DNA of 40,210 bases, taken from contig DIME01000201.1 of NCBI GenBank assembly GCA_002425405.1, forward strand, positions 1 through 40,210. The letters run 5' to 3'. The position numbers and the translations under genes are program-made. The notes under the pieces were generated by a model that saw only the letters and a program-made list of their open reading frames with translations, did no database searches and was not told where the DNA came from. Positions 33,182 through 40,210 of this stretch are shown piece by piece; positions within the stretch are counted from its first letter, which is position 1, and the number at the start of each line of letters is the position of its first letter. Source of the DNA: Candidatus Accumulibacter vicinus (lineage in GTDB: Bacteria > Pseudomonadota > Gammaproteobacteria > Burkholderiales > Rhodocyclaceae).

Positions 33182-34186
33182 CTACTTCTGCTGATAGATC
33201 TGGTCGAAAGTCCCGCCATCCCTGAAGTGCGTCGGATAGGCCTTGGCCCAGCCGCCGAAAACTTCGTCGACACTGAAAGTCTTGATCGGGGGAAACTGCG
33301 CCACATATTTTTTCAGTATCTCCTGGTTGCGCGGCCGCAAATAGTTCTGAGCGGCGTTTTCCTGGCCCACCGGCGACCACAGGAAATCCAGATAGGCCTG
33401 TGCCGCCTTGCGCGTACCTTTCTTGTCGACCACCTTGTCAATGATGGCAACGGGAAATTCGGTGAGGATCGACAACGAAGGGTACACCACTTCAAACTCG
33501 CCCTTGCCGAACTCACGGGCAATCAGTTCGGCCTCACTCTCGAAGGAAATCAGCACATCACCAATCTTTCGCTGCATGAAAGTGGTGGTCGCGTCGCGAC
33601 CACCGGCGGCGAACAAGGGGACGTTCTTCAGCAGCCGGCCAACGAAATCCTGCGCTGTCCGGTCGTTGGCACCGGCCTGACCGAGTGCGTAGCCCCACGC
33701 GGCAAGATAGGTGTAACGGCCATTGCCGGTGTTCTTGGGATGCGGCAGGATCACCTGGACTCCCGGTTTGACGAGATCACTCCAGTCCCTCAAGCCTTTC
33801 GGGTTACCCTTGCGAACGATGAACACCATCGTCGACGTGTAGGGCGACGCGTTGTTCGGAAATTTCTTCGCGTAGTCCCTGGCCACCAGCCCTTTCTCGG
33901 CGAGAAAGTCGACATCGGACGCCTGATTCATGGTCACCACGTCGGCCTCCAGACCGTCGGCGACAGCCCGCACCTGCTTGCTCGATCCCGCATGCGACTG
34001 CTTCAACTCGATCGACTCACCGGAAAGCGCTTTCCAGTGTTTCTGGAACATCGGGTTGTAGTCTTTATAAAAATCCCGGGCAACGTCGTACGAGACGTTG
34101 AGCAGGCTGCTCCCTTCGGCAAAAGCCAAGGTGACAGAAAAAGTTAACGTCAAGACCAGGAACAACTGGTGAATCACTCGTAACAT
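33182..34186 (-). CDS. sbp: Periplasmic sulfate-binding protein
   Basis: Captures sulfate in the periplasm for CysTWA. 334 residues with a signal peptide (MLRVIHQLFLVLTLTFSVTL, cleavage after AFA). Family marks: LLNVSYDVARDFYKDYNPMF, KQSHAGSSKQVRAV with the anion-binding Ser, DVVTMNQASDVD, LPHPKNTGNGRYTYLAAWG, and FAVAE-type region LISFESEAELI. Sbp and CysP (thiosulfate) cannot be told apart safely, so the symbol is provisional. First gene of the operon, with a recognisable promoter upstream. Confidence 0.95.
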   Translation of the reverse strand: MLRVIHQLFLVLTLTFSVTLAFAEGSSLLNVSYDVARDFYKDYNPMFQKHWKALSGESIELKQSHAGSSKQVRAVADGLEADVVTMNQASDVDFLAEKGLVARDYAKKFPNNASPYTSTMVFIVRKGNPKGLRDWSDLVKPGVQVILPHPKNTGNGRYTYLAAWGYALGQAGANDRTAQDFVGRLLKNVPLFAAGGRDATTTFMQRKIGDVLISFESEAELIAREFGKGEFEVVYPSLSILTEFPVAIIDKVVDKKGTRKAAQAYLDFLWSPVGQENAAQNYLRPRNQEILKKYVAQFPPIKTFSVDEVFGGWAKAYPTHFRDGGTFDQIYQQK

Positions 34187-34216
34187 ACCCGACTCCAGAA
34201 TACCGAAAGTATTGCC

Positions 34217-34244
34217 ACTATAGCCAAGGGTTTTAGAACCACAA
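34217..34244 (-). promoter_or_regulatory. Candidate sigma-70 promoter of sbp-cysTWA
   Basis: On the minus strand TTGTGG (34239-34244), a 16-nt spacer and TATAGT (34217-34222). Transcription would begin near 34210, giving a leader of about 24 nt. Confidence 0.5.
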
Positions 34245-34263
34245 AGCCTGAATGCTTATTTGT

Positions 34264-34284
34264 TTATACTCATAAGAGCTATAA
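34264..34284. promoter_or_regulatory. AT-rich dyad, possible CysB-type site
   Basis: TTATACTC (34264-34271) faces GAGCTATAA (34276-34284), differing by one inserted base. Its centre is about 64 nt upstream of the predicted start, the usual place of a LysR-type activator's recognition site. The surrounding 34245-34290 is markedly AT-rich. CysB control is inferred. Confidence 0.35.
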
Positions 34285-34299
34285 CTCCTGGAAACCGGT

Positions 34300-34328
34300 A
34301 AAAAAAAAGCCACGGCATACCGTGGCTT
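34300..34328 (-). terminator. Intrinsic terminator of the DD-endopeptidase gene
   Basis: On the minus strand a perfect 9-bp stem, AAGCCACGG and CCGTGGCTT with a 4-nt loop, is followed by an uninterrupted run of T (nine A on the plus strand, 34300-34308). Textbook form; it lies 18 nt after the stop. Confidence 0.9.
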
Positions 34329-34346
34329 GTCATTCGAAAAACCTGG

Positions 34347-35573
34347 TCAAACGCGTGTCGGCAGCTTACCCGTCACTGATGCACTTTCCATCCAGCGCTT
34401 GATGCGATTGGCGTCGCCAATGCGTGTCTGCTTGCCGGCCGAGTCAAGCAGCACGATCACGACTGGTTTGTCCGCAACACGCGCCTGCATGACCAGACAC
34501 TTGCCGGCTTCCTGAATGTAGCCAGTTTTCGACAATCCGATCTCCCAGGTGGGACTACTGACCAACTGATTGGTGTTGTGAAAGTCAAGCTCGCGGCCCT
34601 TGACTTCGGTACGCACCCCCGGGGTTGTCGAGAACTCGCGAATCAAGGGATAGTGATGTGCCGCCGCAACCATTCGTGCCAGGTCGTGTGCCGTGGAGAC
34701 GTTGTTGCTATTGAGACCGGTGGGATCCTCAAAATGCGAACTGCTCATCCCGAGCGACGCCGCCTTGCGATTCATCGCCGCGACGAAAGCCGGCAAGCCG
34801 CCTGGGTAATGGCGTCCGAGGGCATTGGCTGCGCGGTTCTCGGAAGACATCAGCGCCAGCAGCAGGGCCGTTTCACGCGTGATCACGGTGCCTACTCCGA
34901 GGCGTGAACGGCTACCGCGCAGGTAGTCGACATCCTCATCGCTGATCGTGATCGGCGACTGAAGATTGGGCATGCTGTCAAGTACGACCATCGCCGTCAT
35001 CAGTTTGGTGATCGATGCGACCGGTACAATGGCGTTGGCGTTCTTTTCGTACAGCGGCTCACCACCGTCCTGGGCGATCACCAGTGCAGACCCCGACTGG
35101 ACGGCCAAACGTCCCGGATCCTGCCAGAGATCAACATGACCGGCGAGAACTTTGGTCAGATTCTTTTTCTGAAACGTATGTGTCAATCCACCACTCGCCT
35201 CTGGCGAGGCGTACTTGCCGATCCGCGCGACGCTTGCGGACTCGGCTACCCGAACCCCTGACTTGTCCTGACGAGCCAAAGGTGCCGCCATCCCGTGCCG
35301 GGTTGGCGGCAACGCCTTATCCTTGCCGGCGATTGGCTCGACCTTGCCCCTGCTCGCCGAGGAACGGGAAGAACTCGTCCGGGCCACCGGCTCGACCTTG
35401 CCTTTCTGGGCGACCGCTTCCCCTTTGCCCTTCTGGATGACCGGAAAAGGCTTGTTCTTCTGCAACTCAGTCTTGCCTTTGCCCTTCTCCAGCGCATGGG
35501 CGTCTTCCATCGTCAGCGTCGCCGTTCCCACCATGGCGCCGAGCAGTAATGCTGTTCTCAATGTCATCCGCAT
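34347..35573 (-). CDS. pbpG: D-alanyl-D-alanine endopeptidase (PBP7-like, peptidase S11)
   Basis: Periplasmic penicillin-binding protein that cleaves peptidoglycan cross-links. 408 residues: signal peptide (MRMTLRTALLLGAMVGTATL, cleavage after AHA), then about 110 residues of Lys-rich low-complexity sequence with recurring QKGKGE/QKGKVEPVA/RGKVEPIA, then the S11 domain from about 140. Active site S187-I-T-K190 (VPVASITKLMTA), S244-E-N246 and K349-T-G351 (LSKTGYIQEAG) are intact. The Lys-rich region is absent from E. coli PbpG (about 310 residues). GGGAGG 6 nt before the ATG is a strong ribosome site. Confidence 0.92.
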   Translation of the reverse strand: MRMTLRTALLLGAMVGTATLTMEDAHALEKGKGKTELQKNKPFPVIQKGKGEAVAQKGKVEPVARTSSSRSSASRGKVEPIAGKDKALPPTRHGMAAPLARQDKSGVRVAESASVARIGKYASPEASGGLTHTFQKKNLTKVLAGHVDLWQDPGRLAVQSGSALVIAQDGGEPLYEKNANAIVPVASITKLMTAMVVLDSMPNLQSPITISDEDVDYLRGSRSRLGVGTVITRETALLLALMSSENRAANALGRHYPGGLPAFVAAMNRKAASLGMSSSHFEDPTGLNSNNVSTAHDLARMVAAAHHYPLIREFSTTPGVRTEVKGRELDFHNTNQLVSSPTWEIGLSKTGYIQEAGKCLVMQARVADKPVVIVLLDSAGKQTRIGDANRIKRWMESASVTGKLPTRV

Positions 35574-35606
35574 TGCAAACCTCCCGCATGATTCGATTTT
35601 TCGACC

Positions 35607-35634
35607 ATTCTACAACAGACCACCGTCTGGTCAC
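35607..35634 (-). promoter_or_regulatory. Candidate promoter of the DD-endopeptidase gene
   Basis: Minus strand GTGACC (35629-35634), 16-nt spacer, TAGAAT (35607-35612). The spacer contains the small dyad CAGAC/GTCTG (plus strand 35616-35629 region), which could be an operator. Weak -35. Confidence 0.3.
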
Positions 35635-35693
35635 TATAGCTCATGAAAAAGAAAGGGATAGCCAAATGATATGATAAATTACATCAAGCGTAT

Positions 35694-36827
35694 TCAGCAT
35701 TCAAGAAAAGCTTTGACTTCTCCACGACGCGCCATCGTGTCCTTGTAGCCGAGGTCGATCAATGCCTGGGTGTAGGGTTGTTCGAACAGAAGGTAGCTGG
35801 TCAAAGCCCCGCCGCGCCGATTCATGGCCCCCAGGCCGCGCAGCAGCGTTCTCACTGTCAGGGGTAGCGCACTGGCATGGCGTGCGGCAAGGTAATCAAT
35901 ACGCTCGGACGGAGTGATGATCAGGGACTGCACCGACCGCAGAGCAATATTGCCGCTGGCCAGCAAATCCTCCGGGATTTTCAAGAGTGTCTGGTTGATT
36001 CGCTCCATCCGCTCCACGTCAACGGCCAGACTATCCAGAAAGATCGATGACAGCACATGCCCGGCAATCTGCGCCAGCGTCGGATAGCTCTGTGAACTCT
36101 GCCGCCCCGTTGTATCGTTTATTTGCGCGACGCCGATGATCAGGATCTTCTCTGCGCCGAGATGGATCGCGGGCGAGATCGGGGCCATTTGGCGCATCGA
36201 CCCATCGCCAAAATACTCGCGATTGAGGTACACCGCAGGAAAGATGAAGGGGAGCGCACTCGATGCCATCAGATGATCAACCGACAGATGTGCGCGACAG
36301 CCAACGCGATGCGTGCGCCGCCACCTCTCCACCTCCGGATGCCCCTGAAAGAAACTGACGCCATGACCCGTCATGTACCCCGATGCAGTAATGCTGACAG
36401 CGTAAAGTGCGCCACTGGAGATGCAGCGATCGATATTGCCGAAATTCAAGCGCTGTTCGAGAAGCTTGCGCAGCGGCTGGTTATCCAGCAACGAACGCGG
36501 ACTGCGCTGAATCACCCAGCCGAACAGCAGGGCACTCAGCCAGCGGACCCCGGCCATCCCCATGCCAAGCAGATCAGACCGATAGATCTGTCCGGCGTGC
36601 ATGTTGCGCCAGACATCCGCCAGCGCTTCGACGGCAGCGCTGAAGTTGTTGGCATAACACGCCAGGGTAGCCGCGTTGACAGCACCGGCAGAGGTGCCGC
36701 AAAGAATCGGGAACGGATTGGTCGTCGGGTCGCCAAGCAATTCACGAATGGCCAGCAGAACACCCACCTGATACGCGGCCCGCGCTCCCCCGCCACCAAG
36801 AACCAGAGCAGTCTTGCCGTTTACCAT
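35694..36827 (-). CDS. Patatin-like phospholipase (RssA/YjjU type)
   Basis: Predicted serine acyl hydrolase of 377 residues acting on lipids. Oxyanion loop VLGGGGARAAYQVGV (10-23), nucleophile elbow GTSAG with Ser46, and the dyad Asp208 in YFGDGSMRQMAP: all catalytic parts are present. LMASSALPFIFPAVYLNREY before the Asp is typical. There is no signal peptide, so it is cytoplasmic or membrane-peripheral. It begins 46 nt after maeB on the same strand and lies 120 nt before pbpG, a gap holding only the candidate pbpG promoter and ribosome site. Physiological substrate unknown. Confidence 0.92.
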   Translation of the reverse strand: MVNGKTALVLGGGGARAAYQVGVLLAIRELLGDPTTNPFPILCGTSAGAVNAATLACYANNFSAAVEALADVWRNMHAGQIYRSDLLGMGMAGVRWLSALLFGWVIQRSPRSLLDNQPLRKLLEQRLNFGNIDRCISSGALYAVSITASGYMTGHGVSFFQGHPEVERWRRTHRVGCRAHLSVDHLMASSALPFIFPAVYLNREYFGDGSMRQMAPISPAIHLGAEKILIIGVAQINDTTGRQSSQSYPTLAQIAGHVLSSIFLDSLAVDVERMERINQTLLKIPEDLLASGNIALRSVQSLIITPSERIDYLAARHASALPLTVRTLLRGLGAMNRRGGALTSYLLFEQPYTQALIDLGYKDTMARRGEVKAFLEC

Positions 36828-36873
36828 CGGATCTTAAGTAGGGGCACTGCTGCGCGCAAAATAGGATAGGGAC

Positions 36874-39174
36874 TCAGCGCTCATTCATCAGCTTGTCGAC
36901 CACCGTCAGTGCGGTCATGTTGACAATCCGTCGAACCGTCGCCGTCGAAGTCAGGATATGCACCGGGTGTGCGGCCCCGAGCAGGATCGGTCCAATCGTC
37001 AGGTTGTCGCCGGACGCAATCTTCAGCAGGTTGAATGAAATATTGGCCGCATCGAGCGTCGGCATGATCAGCAAGTTGGCTGCCCCCTTGAGACGCGCAT
37101 CGCTGGGGAATACCCGCTGCCGGATGTGCTCGTCAAGCGCCGCATCACCGTGCATTTCGCCCTCAAGCTCAAGGCGCGGCGCGCGTTCCTTCAATAGCTG
37201 AAGGGCGGCGCGCATCTTCAGTGCAGTTGGCGTGTTCGCTGAACCGAAAGACGAATGCGACAACAGTGCAACACGCGGGGTCACGCCGAAACGGCGAACC
37301 TCGTCGGCAGCCAGGAGTGTCATATCCACCAACTGCTCTGCCGACGGATCGTAGCTGATGTAGGTATCGGCGATGAACAGCGTGCGATCCGGCAATACCA
37401 GGAGACTCATCGCGTAGAGGTTGCGAACTCCCGGCGCCAGGCCGATGACATTTTCCACATACTCGCGATGCACGTCATGGCGACCAAAAGTGCCGCAAAT
37501 GAGGCCGTCGGCGTCACCCATGCGCACCATCATCGCGCCGAACAGCGAGGCACGACGCCGTACCTCGCGCCGGGCAAATTCGGCCGAAACGCCTTTTCGC
37601 TCCATCAAACGCCGGTATTCCCGCCAGTAAGTTTCGAAGTGCTCGTCGAAAAATTCGTTGTTGTCGGCATAGACGACGTCGAAGTCAACCCCGGGAGACA
37701 CGCGCAGGTTCAGCGCCACAAGCTTACGAGTGATGTCTTTTAAGTCACCGATCAGAATCGGCCTCGCGATCCCCTCGTCAACGATCACCTGCACCGCACG
37801 CAGCACTCGATCATCCTCCCCTTCCGCAAAAACGATGCGTCTGGGAGCTTGCTTGGCCTGCGAGAAGACCGGCTTCATGATCAGGCCGAAGTGATAAACG
37901 AATTCGTTCAGACTTTCCCGATAGGCCTCGAGATCCTTGATGGGCCTGCTCGCCACCCCGGAGGCCATGGCTGCCTCGGCAACCGCCGGCGCAATCTTGC
38001 CAATCAGGCGCGGATCGAAAGGATTCGGAATCAGATACTCTGGTCCGAAGTTGGAATGCTTTTCGCCATACGCCTTGACCGCGACCTCCGATTGCTCGAC
38101 GCGGGCAAGTTCCGAGATCGCCTTGACTGCGGCCAGCTTCATCGCTTCGGTAATGGTGGTCGCGCCGACATCGAGTGCACCGCGAAAAATGAAGGGAAAG
38201 CACAGTACGTTATTGACCTGGTTCGGATAGTCCGAACGGCCGGTGGCAATGATCGCGTCGTTGCGGATCGCCTGCACGTCTTCGGGCCGGATTTCCGGAT
38301 TGGGATTCGCCAATGCCATGATCAGGGGTGCAGGCGCCATTCTCGCCACCATCTCCTGCTTGAGGACTCCACCGGCCGACAGCCCGAGGAAGACGTCGGC
38401 GCCCTCGATGACGTCGGCCAATGTACGGGCATCGGTCCGCTTTGCGTAACGCCCCTTGATTTCGTCCATGTCTTCGACGCGGCCCTCATAGATCAGGCCC
38501 TGGATGTCGGTTACCCAGATGTTCTCGACCGGAATGCCCAGCATCACCAGCAGGTCGAGGCAGGCGAGCGCGGCGGCGCCGGCCCCCGAGGTGACCAGCT
38601 TGACCTGATGCAGTTCCTTGCCCTGCAGGAACAAGCCATTGAGAATGGCCGCGCCAACGACGATCGCCGTGCCGTGCTGATCGTCGTGAAAAACCGGAAT
38701 CTTCATCCTTGCGCGCAGTTTCTTCTCGACATGGAAGCACTCCGGTGCCTTGATATCTTCGAGGTTGATGCCACCAAAAGTCGGCTCCAGTGAGGAGATG
38801 ATTTCCACCAGACGATCAGGATCGCGCTCCTCGATTTCCAGGTCAAAAGCGTCGATATTGGCGAACTTCTTGAACAACACTGCCTTGCCTTCCATCACCG
38901 GTTTGGCAGCCAGCGGACCGATCGCTCCGAGGCCAAGTACCGCGGTGCCATTGGTGATGACACCGACCAGGTTGGCACGCGAGGTCAGCGTGCTCGCCTC
39001 ACCCGGCAGAGCGGCAATCTCTTCGCAGGCCGCAGCCACCCCCGGAGAGTAGGCCATCGACAGGTCGTACTGGTTGGCCAGTTGCTTGGTCGGCTGTATC
39101 GATACCTTGCCCGGCTTGGGATGGCGATGGTAGAACAGGGCGGCAGTACGTAACGGGTCTTTTTCTTTGTTCAT
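36874..39174 (-). CDS. maeB: NADP-dependent malic enzyme fused to phosphotransacetylase-like domain
   Basis: Decarboxylates malate to pyruvate with NADP reduction. 766 residues, the MaeB fusion length. Malic-enzyme part (about 1-430): DLSMAYSPGVAAACEEIAAL, GTAVLGLGAIGPLAAKPVME, KKFANIDAFDLEIEE, VFHDDQHGTAIVVGAA and the NADP loop VTSGAGAAALACLDLL. C-terminal phosphotransacetylase-like part (about 430-766): RRIVFAEGEDDRVLRAVQ and VALLSHSSFGSANTP; in MaeB this domain is regulatory (acetyl-CoA inhibition) rather than catalytic. AGGAGA lies 7 nt before the ATG. Divergent from pckG across 348 nt. Confidence 0.96.
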   Translation of the reverse strand: MNKEKDPLRTAALFYHRHPKPGKVSIQPTKQLANQYDLSMAYSPGVAAACEEIAALPGEASTLTSRANLVGVITNGTAVLGLGAIGPLAAKPVMEGKAVLFKKFANIDAFDLEIEERDPDRLVEIISSLEPTFGGINLEDIKAPECFHVEKKLRARMKIPVFHDDQHGTAIVVGAAILNGLFLQGKELHQVKLVTSGAGAAALACLDLLVMLGIPVENIWVTDIQGLIYEGRVEDMDEIKGRYAKRTDARTLADVIEGADVFLGLSAGGVLKQEMVARMAPAPLIMALANPNPEIRPEDVQAIRNDAIIATGRSDYPNQVNNVLCFPFIFRGALDVGATTITEAMKLAAVKAISELARVEQSEVAVKAYGEKHSNFGPEYLIPNPFDPRLIGKIAPAVAEAAMASGVASRPIKDLEAYRESLNEFVYHFGLIMKPVFSQAKQAPRRIVFAEGEDDRVLRAVQVIVDEGIARPILIGDLKDITRKLVALNLRVSPGVDFDVVYADNNEFFDEHFETYWREYRRLMERKGVSAEFARREVRRRASLFGAMMVRMGDADGLICGTFGRHDVHREYVENVIGLAPGVRNLYAMSLLVLPDRTLFIADTYISYDPSAEQLVDMTLLAADEVRRFGVTPRVALLSHSSFGSANTPTALKMRAALQLLKERAPRLELEGEMHGDAALDEHIRQRVFPSDARLKGAANLLIMPTLDAANISFNLLKIASGDNLTIGPILLGAAHPVHILTSTATVRRIVNMTALTVVDKLMNER

Positions 39175-39293
39175 CGTTCACTCTCCTGACGGGTATCAAT
39201 GTACAGCAGCATCGCATGGCCGGCCGACAATCCGACTCGCTTTCGCCAGATCGCTGATGCCCTCTCGGTGGAGCAACATCTGTCGATGGAGCG

Positions 39294-39321
39294 TTGGCGC
39301 AGATCGGACCTGTGGCATAAT
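39294..39321 (+). promoter_or_regulatory. Candidate promoter of pckG in the maeB/pckG divergent region
   Basis: TTGGCG (39294-39299), 16-nt spacer, CATAAT (39316-39321), predicting a start near 39328 and a leader of about 195 nt. The 348-nt region 39175-39522 otherwise holds only the maeB ribosome site; I see no further gene, and the long leader has no structure I can name. Confidence 0.4.
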
Positions 39322-39522
39322 TACACAAACACCGATCTCCTTGTAGCACCCGTGCCTCGCATGCTGTCATCCACCCTGCACCAGGCTTGTTTTTCACCCG
39401 CCGCGACCGACGCGCCGCACTCAAATGGGCCGGAAAACCATGCCGCTTTTCGGCCGTTTTTCCCTGCCCGCGCCGCTCCACGGTAACTTCTGCTTCTCTA
39501 CCTTCCTTCGAGAGTGATCACC

Positions 39523-40210
39523 ATGAACCAGACTGTTTCCATCAATGCCCCCGATTACGTCAAACATGAACGCCTGAAGCAATGGGTTGCGGAGATTGCA
39601 GCCCTCACCGAACCGGCCAATGTCGTCTGGGCCGACGGTTCTGAGGAAGAATACGACCGGCTTTGCGCCGAGCTGGTCGCCGCCGGCACCTTCACCAAGC
39701 TCAAGAAGCGCAAGAACTCTTTCCTGGCATTTTCCGATCCATCCGACGTTGCTCGCGTCGAGGATCGCACGTACATCTGTTCCGAGAAGAAGGAAAACGC
39801 CGGCCCGACCAATAACTGGGAAGACCCGGCCAAGATGCGTGGAATCCTCAGCGGCCTGTTCAAGGGCTGCATGAAGGGTCGCACGATGTACGTGATCCCG
39901 TTCTCGATGGGTCCGATCGGATCGCCGATCGCCCAGATCGGCATCGAGATCAGCGACAGCGCCTACGTGGTGGTCAATATGCGGATCATGACGCGCATGG
40001 GCAAGGCGGTCTTCCCCGTGCTCGGTACCGATGGCGAGTTCGTTCCCTGCGTGCACTCGATCGGCGCTCCCAAGGAGCCCGGCCAGACCGATCCGCGCTG
40101 GCCGTGCAACCCGACCACCAAGTACATCGTACACTATCCCGAAACCCGCGAAATCTGGTCCTACGGATCGGGCTACGGCGGCAACGCACTGCTCGGCAAG
40201 AAGTGCCTGG
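39523..40210 (+). CDS. pckG: Phosphoenolpyruvate carboxykinase (GTP), 3'-truncated by the window edge
   Basis: Converts oxaloacetate and GTP to PEP, CO2 and GDP. The first 229 residues of about 600 are visible, starting MNQTVSINAPDYVKHERLKQ. Family marks: VVWADGSEEEYDRLC, EKKENAGPTNNWEDPAKMRG, LFKGCMKGRTMYVIPFSMGP, IEISDSAYVVVNMRIMTRMG and, at the edge, SYGSGYGGNALLGKKCL, the substrate loop of the GTP-type enzyme. The GTP P-loop and the hyper-reactive Cys lie beyond the window. Divergent from maeB, so the region holds two enzymes that feed and drain the oxaloacetate/malate pool. Confidence 0.96.
   Translation, partial: MNQTVSINAPDYVKHERLKQWVAEIAALTEPANVVWADGSEEEYDRLCAELVAAGTFTKLKKRKNSFLAFSDPSDVARVEDRTYICSEKKENAGPTNNWEDPAKMRGILSGLFKGCMKGRTMYVIPFSMGPIGSPIAQIGIEISDSAYVVVNMRIMTRMGKAVFPVLGTDGEFVPCVHSIGAPKEPGQTDPRWPCNPTTKYIVHYPETREIWSYGSGYGGNALLGKKCL

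Noticed and set aside
33176..34147. 323-codon plus-strand frame over sbp
   Set aside because: Antisense to a clear sulfate-binding protein with a signal peptide and conserved motifs.
39199..39486. Possible small gene (95 codons) in the maeB/pckG gap
   Set aside because: No ribosome site and no recognisable motif; it covers the candidate pckG promoter, so it is more likely chance.

Overview
The window is a high-GC bacterial chromosome segment. Its gene content and order point to a betaproteobacterium of the Rhodocyclales, probably Candidatus Accumulibacter-like. This is an inference from the tgt-yajC-secD-secF cluster, hemA-prfA-prmC-grxD, the DUF299 (PpsR) protein and the set of PEP/pyruvate-node genes; no rRNA or other marker is present. 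Coding density is high. I found no tRNA, rRNA or CRISPR array.

Layout. 1-7302 (+): the 3' part of pyruvate phosphate dikinase, two tandem hairpin terminators, then tgt-yajC-secD-secF and a small Cys-rich lipoprotein whose start codon directly follows the secF stop. 7495-11456 (-): aroC, a YdcH-like DUF465 gene, an MFS transporter and alanine dehydrogenase. 11629-12710 (+): azlCD amino-acid exporter. 12759-14372 (-): an HSD17B10-like short-chain dehydrogenase and ppsR. 14418-15650 is the accessory patch: a scrambled transposase remnant, a 15-bp perfect hairpin, an AT-rich dyad and a frameshifted secreted protein built of 66-nt Pro-rich repeats. 15659-16456 (+): siroheme-pathway SUMT. 16503-18316 (-): a LytS/LytTR (AlgZ/AlgR-like) two-component pair, divergent from argH (18378-19763, +), which is followed by a protein kinase fused to a cyclic-nucleotide-binding domain (19904-21190, +).

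21237-25528 (-): hemA-prfA-prmC-grxD and a BamE-like lipoprotein. 25614-30165 (-): a tight three-gene unit, periplasmic PBP-like protein, outer-membrane porin and GGDEF/EAL c-di-GMP protein. 30269-34186 (-): sulfate uptake operon sbp-cysT-cysW-cysA with a recognisable promoter and an upstream dyad. 34347-39174 (-): maeB, a patatin-like protein and a PBP7-like DD-endopeptidase. 39523-end (+): the 5' part of GTP-dependent PEP carboxykinase, divergent from maeB.

How they fit together. ppdK, ppsR, maeB and pckG all act at the PEP-pyruvate-oxaloacetate/malate node. The SUMT and sbp-cysTWA genes belong to sulfate assimilation. The least explained parts are the PBP-porin-GGDEF/EAL operon, the frameshifted 22-residue repeat protein and a dispersed palindromic intergenic repeat seen three times.
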